Of a DNA stretch of 5,550 nt, positions 1-4,765 are shown one piece after another; within the stretch, counting starts at the first letter, position 1; the number at the start of each line of letters is the position of its first letter. The stretch is taken from assembly GCA_031272305.1 (NCBI GenBank), contig JAISUA010000268.1:1-5550 (forward strand), written 5' to 3'. The notes beneath the pieces were generated by a model that saw only the letters and a program-made list of their open reading frames with translations, was not told the DNA's origin and made no database searches. A program made the position numbers and the translations under genes. The stretch comes from Clostridioides sp. (lineage in GTDB: Bacteria > Bacillota > Clostridia > Peptostreptococcales > Peptostreptococcaceae).

Positions 1-213
1 CAAGGAGATTCAAGTGCTTATTCACTTCTTCCAGCAAGAGAAGTAATAGGTGCATATTTGGGCTTGATAGATTTTGAAGAAGACGCTAATAAAGCTCAAA
101 ATACTACTCAAAATCAAAATAATTCTTCTACTAAGAACGATGCTGCAAATTCGATAGATGAATCAAGCGATTTATCTGATACAATGGATTATAGTTCGAA
201 AATAAATTGGTAA
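1..213 (+). CDS. mrdA: C-terminal end of a probable penicillin-binding protein 2 (partial)
   Basis: The reading frame is open from the first base and stops at TAA 211-213, leaving the last 70 residues. The segment with S-A-Y-S-L-L-P-A-R-E-V-I-G-A-Y-L-G-L (about residues 5-22) resembles the end of the transpeptidase domain of clostridial PBP2, where an Ala/Pro-Arg-x-x-x-x-Ala-Tyr-hydrophobic motif closes the fold. Position directly before minCDE-rodA supports this, since mreBCD-pbp2-minCDE-rodA is a common clostridial order. PBP2 is a membrane-anchored class B transpeptidase that cross-links peptidoglycan during elongation together with RodA. The remaining 48 residues are a low-complexity tail rich in Asn, Gln, Ser, Asp and Thr, with no recognisable domain. 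The catalytic Ser-x-x-Lys, Ser-x-Asn and Lys-Thr-Gly motifs lie outside the window, so the identity rests on the short C-terminal motif and context. It could be another class B PBP. Confidence 0.68.
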   Translation, partial: QGDSSAYSLLPAREVIGAYLGLIDFEEDANKAQNTTQNQNNSSTKNDAANSIDESSDLSDTMDYSSKINW

Positions 214-314
214 AAAAAGTTATAAATAATTGAAAAAATGAATTGCTAAAAAGATTTATAAATAATTGAAAAAATGAATTGTTAAAAAGATTTATAAATA
301 ATTCAAAAAATATA
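207..314 (+). repeat. Three tandem 36-bp repeats overlapping the PBP2 stop codon
   Basis: Units lie at 207-242, 243-278 and 279-314. Each begins TTG(G/C/T)TAAAAA and contains a core close to TTTATAAATAATTGAAAAAA. Units 2 and 3 differ at only a few positions, mainly near the end of unit 3; unit 1 differs slightly more. The PBP2 stop codon (211-213) lies in unit 1. Because the period is 36 (12 codons), units 2 and 3 carry a TAA in the same frame at 247-249 and 283-285. Sequence just upstream of unit 1 also resembles the end of a unit. The array therefore looks like expansion of the gene's own 3' end by replication slippage. It has no GC-rich stem and does not look like a terminator. Confidence 0.9.
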
Positions 315-326
315 TGGACGAAAGTA

Positions 327-354
327 TTGATATTTGAACATAAATTTATATAGT
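327..354 (+). promoter_or_regulatory. Candidate sigma-A promoter for minCDE-rodA
   Basis: TTGATA (327-332) and TATAGT (349-354) each match five of six consensus bases, with a 16-bp spacer. This would give transcription starting near 361 and a leader of about 155 bases before minC. In DNA this AT-rich such matches arise easily by chance, so it is only the best candidate seen. Confidence 0.33.
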
Positions 355-507
355 TTGTAAAATACGATAAAATATTCAAAAATATAAAACTAGTAATTTT
401 GTCGATAATGATATAAACTTATAAGTAATTAGAATATTTTTATGCTAAATAAAAAGGGAATTTATATTAATAAAAAGAACTATATTAGGAAGTAAGATAC
501 TTCTTTT

Positions 508-512
508 GGAGG
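508..512 (+). promoter_or_regulatory. Ribosome binding site that sets the minC start
   Basis: GGAGG lies five bases before ATG 518. A longer frame could begin at TTG 506, but that codon overlaps the Shine-Dalgarno sequence itself and has no ribosome binding site of its own. ATG 518 is therefore chosen. Confidence 0.85.
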
Positions 513-517
513 TTGAT

Positions 518-1219
518 ATGTATTTGAAAGATGTTGCTAGTCAAGATGTTATAGAATTCAAAGGTAATAAGACAGGGCTGATTGTAAACATAAAAAAACA
601 ACTTCCCTTAGAACAAATAAAAGAAAATTTAATAAGTAAATTAGAAACTTGTGTTGGATTTTTCAATGGTGCAAAAATTTCTAAGATAAATAGTGATTAT
701 TTGACTGATATTGATATATTGCAGTTGAAAGAAGTGATCACATCCAGATTCGATGTTAAATTCACAGAAGATGAAGTGAAAAATGAAACAAATACTATGG
801 GAACTAAGTATGTTAAATCGATTAGGTCAGGAGAAAATATTGAGTATGAAGGAAATGTTATTGTATTATGTGATATGAAACCAGGTTCTGAGGTAATATC
901 AACAAATGATGTTGTTGTTATGGGAAATGTACAAACAGGGGCTAAGATAATAGCAGGAGGAAATATAACTGTTATGGGCACTATTTTAGGATTTGTACAC
1001 GCAGGATCTAATGGAAATAGATCGTCTTTTGTTGTTTCTAAAAAATTAAGACTTAAGGTGATAAAAATAGCTGATCTTATAGCAGAAGCACCTGAAGATG
1101 ACGACTATGTTGAAGATAAAAAAGAAAATAATTCTGAAATTGCAAATATAAAAGAAAATAATTCTGAAATTGCACATATAGTCGATGATAATATAATAAT
1201 AGAAATTAAAACTTTGTAA
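518..1219 (+). CDS. minC: Septum site-determining protein MinC
   Basis: MinC is the FtsZ-antagonist of the Min system. MinD recruits it to the membrane and it blocks Z-ring assembly near the poles. The product is 233 residues, near the usual length. An N-terminal domain (about 1-95) is followed by the C-terminal right-handed beta-helix domain (about 98-190). The helix domain is recognisable from R-S-G-E-N-I at 103-108 (the family's RSGQ region that contacts MinD), P-G-S-E-V at 122-126, V-V-V-M-G-N-V at 132-138 and G-F-V-H-A-G at 158-163. Residues after about 192 form an acidic, Asn-rich tail. It contains a near-perfect duplication, KENNSEIANI followed by KENNSEIAHI, encoded by two 30-bp repeats. 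The stop codon overlaps the minD ribosome binding site, indicating translational coupling. Domain content and the minD-minE neighbours make the call firm; the tail's role is unknown. Confidence 0.95.
   Translation: MYLKDVASQDVIEFKGNKTGLIVNIKKQLPLEQIKENLISKLETCVGFFNGAKISKINSDYLTDIDILQLKEVITSRFDVKFTEDEVKNETNTMGTKYVKSIRSGENIEYEGNVIVLCDMKPGSEVISTNDVVVMGNVQTGAKIIAGGNITVMGTILGFVHAGSNGNRSSFVVSKKLRLKVIKIADLIAEAPEDDDYVEDKKENNSEIANIKENNSEIAHIVDDNIIIEIKTL
1121..1180 (+). repeat. In-frame 30-bp tandem duplication inside minC
   Basis: Units 1121-1150 and 1151-1180 match at 29 of 30 bases; the only difference is A versus C (1145 versus 1175), giving Asn versus His. Each unit encodes ten residues of the C-terminal tail. 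The near-identity implies a recent duplication. It lies outside the conserved beta-helix domain and keeps the frame. Confidence 0.95.
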
Positions 1220-1231
1220 GGGGGTATTTAT

Positions 1232-2026
1232 ATGGGTAAGGTAATTGTTATTACATCTGGTAAGGGTGGCGTTGGAAAGACAACAACTTCAGCCAATCTT
1301 GGGACTGCTTTATGTTTAGAAAACAAAAAAACAGTTATTGTGGATGCAGATATTGGACTTAGAAATTTAGATGTTGTTATGGGTCTTGAAAATAGAATCG
1401 TATATGATATAGTAGATGTTGTGGAAGGTACTTGTAGATTAAAACAAGCACTTATCAAAGATAAGAGATTTGAAAATTTATATTTACTTCCTGCAGCACA
1501 AACTAGAGATAAAAATGCAGTTAAATCTGAACAAATGGTTGATTTGTGCAATAAGTTGAAAGAAACTTTTGATTATGTTTTGATTGACTGTCCTGCTGGT
1601 ATAGAGCAAGGGTTCAAAAATGCTATTGCAGGAGCTGATATGGCTATAGTTGTTACTAATCCTGAAATATCAGCTGTAAGAGATGCAGACAGAATAATAG
1701 GTTTGTTGGAGGCTAATGAAGTAGGAGAAATAAAACTTGTAATAAATAGAATCAAACAAGAAATGGTGAATCGTGGGGATATGATGGACAAGCAAGATAT
1801 TATAGAAATATTAGCTATTGATTTGTTAGGTTTGATTCCTGATGATGAAAGTATAATTATTTCTACGAATAAGGGTGAGCCTGCAGTACTTGATTCAAAA
1901 TCAAAAGCTGGACAAGCATATAAGAATATTGCGAAACGTATTATGGGAGAAGAAGTTCCTTTTATGGATTTCAATACTTCTGGTGGATTTTTAAATATGC
2001 TTAAAAAACTTGTGATGGCAAAATAA
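1232..2026 (+). CDS. minD: Septum site-determining ATPase MinD
   Basis: MinD is a ParA/MinD-family ATPase that binds the membrane as an ATP dimer, recruits MinC and is released by MinE. The 264-residue product has the deviant Walker A S-G-K-G-G-V-G-K-T-T at 9-18, including signature Lys11 and Lys16. The switch region V-D-A-D-I-G-L-R-N-L-D at 37-47 has Asp40 in the position that is catalytic in E. coli MinD. Walker B is D-C-P-A-G at 119-123, and the family block V-T-N-P-E-I-S-A-V-R-D-A-D-R occupies 141-154. The last residues (about 251-264, G-G-F-L-N-M-L-K-K-L-V-M-A-K) fit the amphipathic membrane-targeting helix. The start is ATG with AAGGGGG (1218-1224) seven bases upstream, overlapping the minC stop. 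No key residue is missing. Identification is secure. Confidence 0.98.
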   Translation: MGKVIVITSGKGGVGKTTTSANLGTALCLENKKTVIVDADIGLRNLDVVMGLENRIVYDIVDVVEGTCRLKQALIKDKRFENLYLLPAAQTRDKNAVKSEQMVDLCNKLKETFDYVLIDCPAGIEQGFKNAIAGADMAIVVTNPEISAVRDADRIIGLLEANEVGEIKLVINRIKQEMVNRGDMMDKQDIIEILAIDLLGLIPDDESIIISTNKGEPAVLDSKSKAGQAYKNIAKRIMGEEVPFMDFNTSGGFLNMLKKLVMAK

Positions 2027-2028
2027 TT

Positions 2029-2035
2029 GGGGGTG
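2029..2035 (+). promoter_or_regulatory. Ribosome binding site that sets the minE start
   Basis: GGGGGTG differs from GGAGGTG at one base and lies six bases before GTG 2042. Upstream in-frame TTG 2027 and GTG 2033 lie within or before this site, and TTG 2036 abuts it with no spacing. GTG 2042 is therefore favoured. Confidence 0.75.
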
Positions 2036-2041
2036 TTGGCT

Positions 2042-2329
2042 GTGTTTGATTTATTTAAAACTTTTTCAAATGATTCAAGAAAAAGTAAATCAGTAGCAAA
2101 GGAGAGATTAAGAGTAGTTTTAGTTCAAGATAGAATCGACTGCTCTCCTCAAATTTTAGAGCTAATAAAAAATGACATTAGGAAAGCAATTGAAAATTAT
2201 GCTGAAATAGATGTTCAAGGTCTAGAGATAAAAATGTCTAAGACTAGAGGAGAAGATGATAGAAATCCTACATCTTCAATAATAGCGAATATTCCTCTAA
2301 GAGGATTAAAAGAAAGAACTAGACAATAA
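2042..2329 (+). CDS. minE: Cell division topological specificity factor MinE
   Basis: MinE stimulates the MinD ATPase and drives it off the membrane, so MinCD inhibition stays low at midcell. From the GTG start the product is 95 residues, a normal length. It begins M-F-D-L-F-K-T-F, matching the short hydrophobic membrane-targeting start of the family. The anti-MinCD segment follows at 18-36 (V-A-K-E-R-L-R-V-V-L-V-Q-D-R-I-D-C-S-P). The C-terminal topological-specificity domain runs from about 36 to 90 and includes I-K-N-D-I-R-K-A-I at about 43-51. The gap to minD is 15 bases. Presence of MinE means a MinD-MinE system of the E. coli/clostridial kind, not the Bacillus DivIVA-MinJ arrangement alone. 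The stop codon (2327-2329) sits inside a 28-bp palindrome. Confidence 0.95.
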   Translation: MFDLFKTFSNDSRKSKSVAKERLRVVLVQDRIDCSPQILELIKNDIRKAIENYAEIDVQGLEIKMSKTRGEDDRNPTSSIIANIPLRGLKERTRQ

Positions 2330-2344
2330 TATTATTGTCTAGTT
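2317..2344 (+). repeat. Perfect 28-bp palindrome across the minE stop codon
   Basis: The left arm AACTAGACAATAAT (2317-2330) is followed at once by its exact reverse complement ATTATTGTCTAGTT (2331-2344). As RNA it would fold into a 12-bp stem with a 4-base loop, with the minE TAA in the upper stem and loop. Only three U residues follow (2343-2345), so it is at best a weak terminator. It could act as an attenuator, an RNA-processing or stability element between minE and rodA, or a protein binding site. Confidence 0.9.
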
Positions 2345-2363
2345 TCGTGGTTTATGAGAGAGT

Positions 2364-2369
2364 GGTGAT
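2364..2369 (+). promoter_or_regulatory. Ribosome binding site for rodA (TTG start)
   Basis: GGTGAT, the 3' half of the full anti-Shine-Dalgarno complement, sits just before TTG 2373. An in-frame TGA at 2355-2357 rules out earlier starts, and TTG 2373 is the first start codon after it. The match is incomplete, so initiation may be modest. Confidence 0.6.
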
Positions 2370-2372
2370 AAT

Positions 2373-3494
2373 TTGTTTCACATTGATTTTAGAAACACAT
2401 TAAAATTGATAAAAGAATTAGATTGGAAATTACTAGGTATAGTTTTTTTAATTTTTTCTTTTGGTATAGTTGTGCTTACAAGTGCAACTCATGCAAACGC
2501 TACAGGGAATTTTATGCAAATATACAAACAAATTATTGGTATGATACTTGGAATTGGTTTGTTATTTTTTATACTATTGATTGATTATAATTTCTTAGGT
2601 AAGTATTACAAAGAAATTTATGTGTTAAGTATTTTACTTTTAGCAATTGTTCTTATACCTGGATTAGGTGTATCAAGAGGTGGAGCAAGATCTTGGATAC
2701 ATGTAGGATTTGACCTTCAAACATCTGAGATTGTTAAACTTACATTTATAATATCATATGCAAAAATAGTTGAGATGAAAAAATCAAAATTAAATACATT
2801 AAAAGGAATTATTCAAGTTGGATTTTATTCAGTTCCTTTTTTGGGGCTTATGATTTCACAGCCAGATTTAGGTGGAGCAATAGTATTTTTTTGTATAATA
2901 TTTGCTATGTTATTCGTAGCAGGACTTAACAAGAAAATAATCTTAAGAGGCGTAATTATAGTATTAATATTATGTCCGATATTTTATTTGCTTATGGGAG
3001 CACATCAAAAACAGAGAATTGATGCTTTCCTTCATCCAGAAGATGTAAATTTAAAAGGTAACTATCAAGTTATGCAATCTCTTATTTCGATAGGTTCTGG
3101 TGGGATAACTGGAAAAGGTCTGTACAATGGAAGTCAAAATCAGGAAGGATTTCTTCCTGTACAAGAAAGTGACTTTGTTTTTGCGGTAATTGGCGAAGAA
3201 CTTGGAGCAATAGGTATGACAGCTGTGATTCTTATGTTTATATTTTTCTTGTTTAGATTGTTAAACGTAGCTAAGGAAGCAAAAGATTTGTATGGAGCAT
3301 TGATTGTTATGGGAGTCGTCGGAATGTTTGCATACCAGATTATACAGAATATAGGTATGACTGTAGCACTTATACCAGTAACAGGTGTAACACTTCCGTT
3401 TGTGAGTGCTGGAGCAAGTTCTGTGCTAACTTCGTTTGCAAACTTAGGACTTGTATTAAACGTATGTATGAGACGCAAAAAAATAAATTTCTAA
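2373..3494 (+). CDS. rodA: Rod shape-determining peptidoglycan glycosyltransferase RodA (SEDS family)
   Basis: RodA is a polytopic membrane protein that polymerises lipid II during elongation with PBP2. The product is 373 residues, a normal family length, with many hydrophobic segments. Family blocks in order: G-A-R-S-W-I (104-109), Q-T-S-E-I-V-K (116-122), Q-P-D-L-G (163-167), G-S-G-G-I-T-G-K-G (241-249), then S-D-F-V-F-A-V-I-G-E-E-L-G (266-278). Asp267 matches the catalytic Asp of SEDS enzymes (Asp262 in E. coli RodA). N-I-G-M-T follows at 326-330. Two usual consensus motifs are changed: QPSE reads QTSE, and the near-invariant SYGGSS reads SAGASS at 345-350. The frame is intact and the catalytic Asp is present, so the gene is probably functional. 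It is the last gene of the operon, closed by the terminator at 3540. Another SEDS member (FtsW, SpoVE) is less likely given the min and PBP2 neighbours. Confidence 0.94.
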   Translation: MFHIDFRNTLKLIKELDWKLLGIVFLIFSFGIVVLTSATHANATGNFMQIYKQIIGMILGIGLLFFILLIDYNFLGKYYKEIYVLSILLLAIVLIPGLGVSRGGARSWIHVGFDLQTSEIVKLTFIISYAKIVEMKKSKLNTLKGIIQVGFYSVPFLGLMISQPDLGGAIVFFCIIFAMLFVAGLNKKIILRGVIIVLILCPIFYLLMGAHQKQRIDAFLHPEDVNLKGNYQVMQSLISIGSGGITGKGLYNGSQNQEGFLPVQESDFVFAVIGEELGAIGMTAVILMFIFFLFRLLNVAKEAKDLYGALIVMGVVGMFAYQIIQNIGMTVALIPVTGVTLPFVSAGASSVLTSFANLGLVLNVCMRRKKINF

Positions 3495-3539
3495 GAATGA
3501 AATTTTAAGTGAAAGAGTTGAATATTTAATTAATAAATT

Positions 3540-3571
3540 AAGTACTTAGTGTAAAAGCTAAGTACTTTTTT
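3540..3571 (+). terminator. Intrinsic terminator after rodA
   Basis: A perfect 10-bp stem AAGTACTTAG (3540-3549) and CTAAGTACTT (3558-3567) encloses an 8-base loop. A run of six T (3566-3571) overlaps its end. It lies 45 bases after the rodA stop and closes the minCDE-rodA transcription unit. Confidence 0.92.
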
Positions 3572-3582
3572 AGTCTAAAAAT

Positions 3583-3610
3583 TTTACATAGTGTCAAAGA
3601 AATTTAAGAT
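3583..3610 (+). promoter_or_regulatory. Candidate promoter for ytaF
   Basis: TTTACA (3583-3588, five of six) and TAAGAT (3605-3610, four of six) are 16 bp apart, just after the rodA terminator. ytaF must have a promoter in 3572-3700 if that terminator is efficient. This is the best pair seen, but the match is weak. Confidence 0.28.
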
Positions 3611-3682
3611 TTTAGTTATGAGAGCTAAGAAAGCATTTTTGTAACAAAAATTCAGTTTCAGAATAAATTAAATTAGAAAGTG

Positions 3683-3693
3683 AAAGGCGGTGG
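3683..3693 (+). promoter_or_regulatory. Ribosome binding site that sets the ytaF start
   Basis: AAAGGCGGTGG is one base from AAGGAGGTG and ends seven bases before TTG 3701. An in-frame GTG at 3680 lies immediately upstream of this site and would place the Shine-Dalgarno inside the gene, so TTG 3701 is preferred. That choice also places the first membrane segment near the N-terminus, as in relatives. Confidence 0.7.
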
Positions 3694-3700
3694 CATAAAA

Positions 3701-4342
3701 TTGCATATAGATACTATTGCATTTATAGAAACCTTATTTTTTGTAATAGCGATTACAATTGATGCAGGAGTAGCATGTTTTGCCTATGGTGCTGGTAAAA
3801 TAAAAATTCCTATGTCTTCAATTAATATTATAAATTTAGTTTGCACAGGTGTTTTGGCGATAGCAATATTACTTGGTGGACTAATTCAAACACTCATTCC
3901 AAAACAATTAACAACAATTATTTGTTTTTCACTTCTATTTTCTGTTGGTATATTTAAATTATTCGATAGCACAGCAAAATCTATAATTAAAAAGAAAAAT
4001 AAAATAGAAAAAGAAATAGACTTTAATATTTTTGACGCAAAGTTTATATTGCATATATATGTAGACCCTCAAAAAGCAGATAAGGATTATTCTAAAATAC
4101 TTTCGATAAAAGAATCAATAGCACTTGCATTAGCATTGTCACTTGACGGAGCAACAGCAGGTTTTGGTGCAGGAATCTCAAACATCAACCCTCTTATAGA
4201 TATAAGTGTGTTTTTTATAGTAAACTTCATAACAATGATACTAGGATATCAAGTAGGTAAAGTCTTATCAGAAAAAATAAATATAAACATATCTTGGATA
4301 AGCGGATTGTTGCTTATAATATTGGCATTTTTCAAATTCTAA
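3701..4342 (+). CDS. ytaF: YtaF-type membrane protein (MntP-related family)
   Basis: The 213-residue product is a multi-pass membrane protein of the YtaF/MntP family. YtaF members are annotated as sporulation membrane proteins, and MntP is a manganese exporter. The family's internal two-fold pattern is visible. The first half has A-I-T-I-D-A-G-V-A-C-F-A-Y-G at 17-30 with Asp21, and the second A-L-S-L-D-G-A-T-A-G-F-G-A-G at 145-158 with Asp149. These membrane Asp residues correspond to those important in MntP. Between them lies a charged loop (about 94-138) containing D-P-Q-K-A-D-K-D-Y-S and I-K-E-S-I. That Pro-x-x-A-Asp-x-Asp-x-Ser block before the second half is a YtaF hallmark that short MntP proteins lack. 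Hydrophobic spans fall near 7-30, 39-62, 69-88, 138-158, 166-186 and 198-213. It appears to be transcribed alone. Whether this organism sporulates cannot be judged here, so the role could be metal transport, sporulation or both. Confidence 0.85.
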   Translation: MHIDTIAFIETLFFVIAITIDAGVACFAYGAGKIKIPMSSINIINLVCTGVLAIAILLGGLIQTLIPKQLTTIICFSLLFSVGIFKLFDSTAKSIIKKKNKIEKEIDFNIFDAKFILHIYVDPQKADKDYSKILSIKESIALALALSLDGATAGFGAGISNINPLIDISVFFIVNFITMILGYQVGKVLSEKININISWISGLLLIILAFFKF

Positions 4343-4467
4343 TTTATAATTATAATTTATAAATATTAAAAATAGTTATTAATTATAACTGATAGTGTAA
4401 AATATTTATATTTCCTTGAATTAAAAAAAGAGAATAAAAAATAACTTCATAATCATAAAAATAAAAA

Positions 4468-4585
4468 AATTATAAGAACAAAATTATAATAACAAAATTA
4501 TAATAACAAAAATCATAAGAACAAAATTATAAGAACAAAAATAATAACAAATAAAAAAAATCATAAGAACAAAAAAGATAACAAA
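4468..4585 (+). repeat. Array of 14-bp A-rich tandem repeats
   Basis: The unit is AAT(T/C)ATAA(G/T)AACAA. Clear copies lie at 4468-4481, 4482-4495, 4496-4509, 4511-4524 and 4525-4538, with a further full copy at 4559-4572. Shorter decayed copies at about 4539-4550 and 4573-4585 fill the rest. The positions alternating T/C and G/T differ between copies, which suggests sequential duplication with mutation. Confidence 0.85.
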
Positions 4586-4588
4586 TTA

Positions 4589-4662
4589 AAAAACTCTTAA
4601 ACTTTGCTCAAATTCAAAAATATGTCTAGTTTGGTCAAATTTTTAGGAGTTTTTATTTTTTT
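4589..4662 (+). terminator. Long hairpin with T-rich tail, probable ytaF terminator
   Basis: Left arm 4589-4601 (AAAAACTCTTAAA) pairs with 4642-4654 over 13 bp with one G-U wobble. After a small internal loop, TTTG (4603-4606) pairs with CAAA (4636-4639), and a third short stem, TCAAA (4608-4612) with TTTGG (4630-4634, one wobble), extends it. A T-rich tract (4650-4662) follows. The outer A/T ends mean it could also work on the minus strand. It lies about 250 bases after ytaF, which is far. It might instead be a terminator-type leader element for yraN if transcription starts upstream. Confidence 0.6.
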
Positions 4663-4690
4663 GATAAATTTTTTTTATTCTATGTATATT
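4661..4690 (+). promoter_or_regulatory. Candidate promoter for yraN-comM
   Basis: TTGATA (4661-4666) and TATATT (4685-4690), each five of six to consensus, are separated by 18 bp. The -10 is preceded by TG at 4683-4684. It begins right at the end of the terminator-like hairpin and lies 75 bases before yraN. An 11-base palindrome TTTCCGGGAAA (4690-4700) sits at the expected transcription start and could be an operator. Confidence 0.42.
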
Positions 4691-4765
4691 TTCCGGGAAA
4701 TGTGACAATAATTCAGTTGGAAAAAGTTTTATTTTAAATAAAAAATAAATTATTGGGGTGATTTT

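Larger units (their letters stand above)
214..517 (+). other. AT-rich intergenic region between mrdA and minC
   Basis: No gene is supported in these 304 bases. The left third is occupied by the 36-bp repeats. The rest is very AT-rich. It holds one candidate promoter (327-354), a 10-bp palindrome ACTTATAAGT at 417-426, and a pair of 9-bp inverted arms AAAATATTC (369-377) and GAATATTTT (432-440), 54 bases apart. No convincing intrinsic terminator was found, so transcription could also read through from the mre/PBP2 side into minC. A minus-strand open frame here reads through the repeats as Phe/Asn/Leu-rich nonsense and is not taken as a gene. Confidence 0.7.
4343..4765 (+). other. Long A-rich intergenic region between ytaF and yraN
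   Basis: No gene is supported in these 423 bases. In order it holds AT-only inverted repeats just after ytaF (for example AGTTAT/ATAACT around 4374-4390), a decaying array of 14-bp repeats (about 4468-4585), a long hairpin with T-rich tail (4589-4662), a candidate promoter (4661-4690), a small palindrome (4690-4700), and the yraN ribosome binding site. Coding is unlikely in the repeat stretch because a 14-base period shifts the frame at each copy and stops are frequent. Confidence 0.75.

Noticed and set aside
131..379. Minus-strand open frame of 82 codons rich in Phe, Asn and Leu
   Set aside because: It reads through the 36-bp repeats and the PBP2 3' end, has no ribosome binding site or recognisable domain, and its repeats are explained by the DNA array.
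369..440. 9-bp inverted arms AAAATATTC and GAATATTTT as a terminator before minC
   Set aside because: The stem is almost all A-T with a 54-base loop and would be unstable; such matches are expected in DNA this AT-rich.
506..517. Upstream TTG start for minC adding four residues
   Set aside because: The codon overlaps the GGAGG ribosome binding site that correctly serves ATG 518.
697..1974. Minus-strand open frames opposite minC and minD (697-981, 1228-1551, 1573-1974)
   Set aside because: They lie opposite unmistakable conserved genes, show no family motifs and follow the codon bias of the + strand genes.
2294..2304. CCTCTAAGAGG palindrome within minE
   Set aside because: It is short, lies in well-conserved coding sequence and has no tail or context to suggest a regulatory role.
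3140..3478. Minus-strand open frame opposite rodA
   Set aside because: It is antisense to conserved RodA motifs and has no own start signal or domain.
4468..4585. 14-bp repeats considered as a CRISPR array or iteron origin
   Set aside because: Units are too short and directly adjoining without spacers for CRISPR. No replication initiator gene or DnaA-box cluster is seen nearby.
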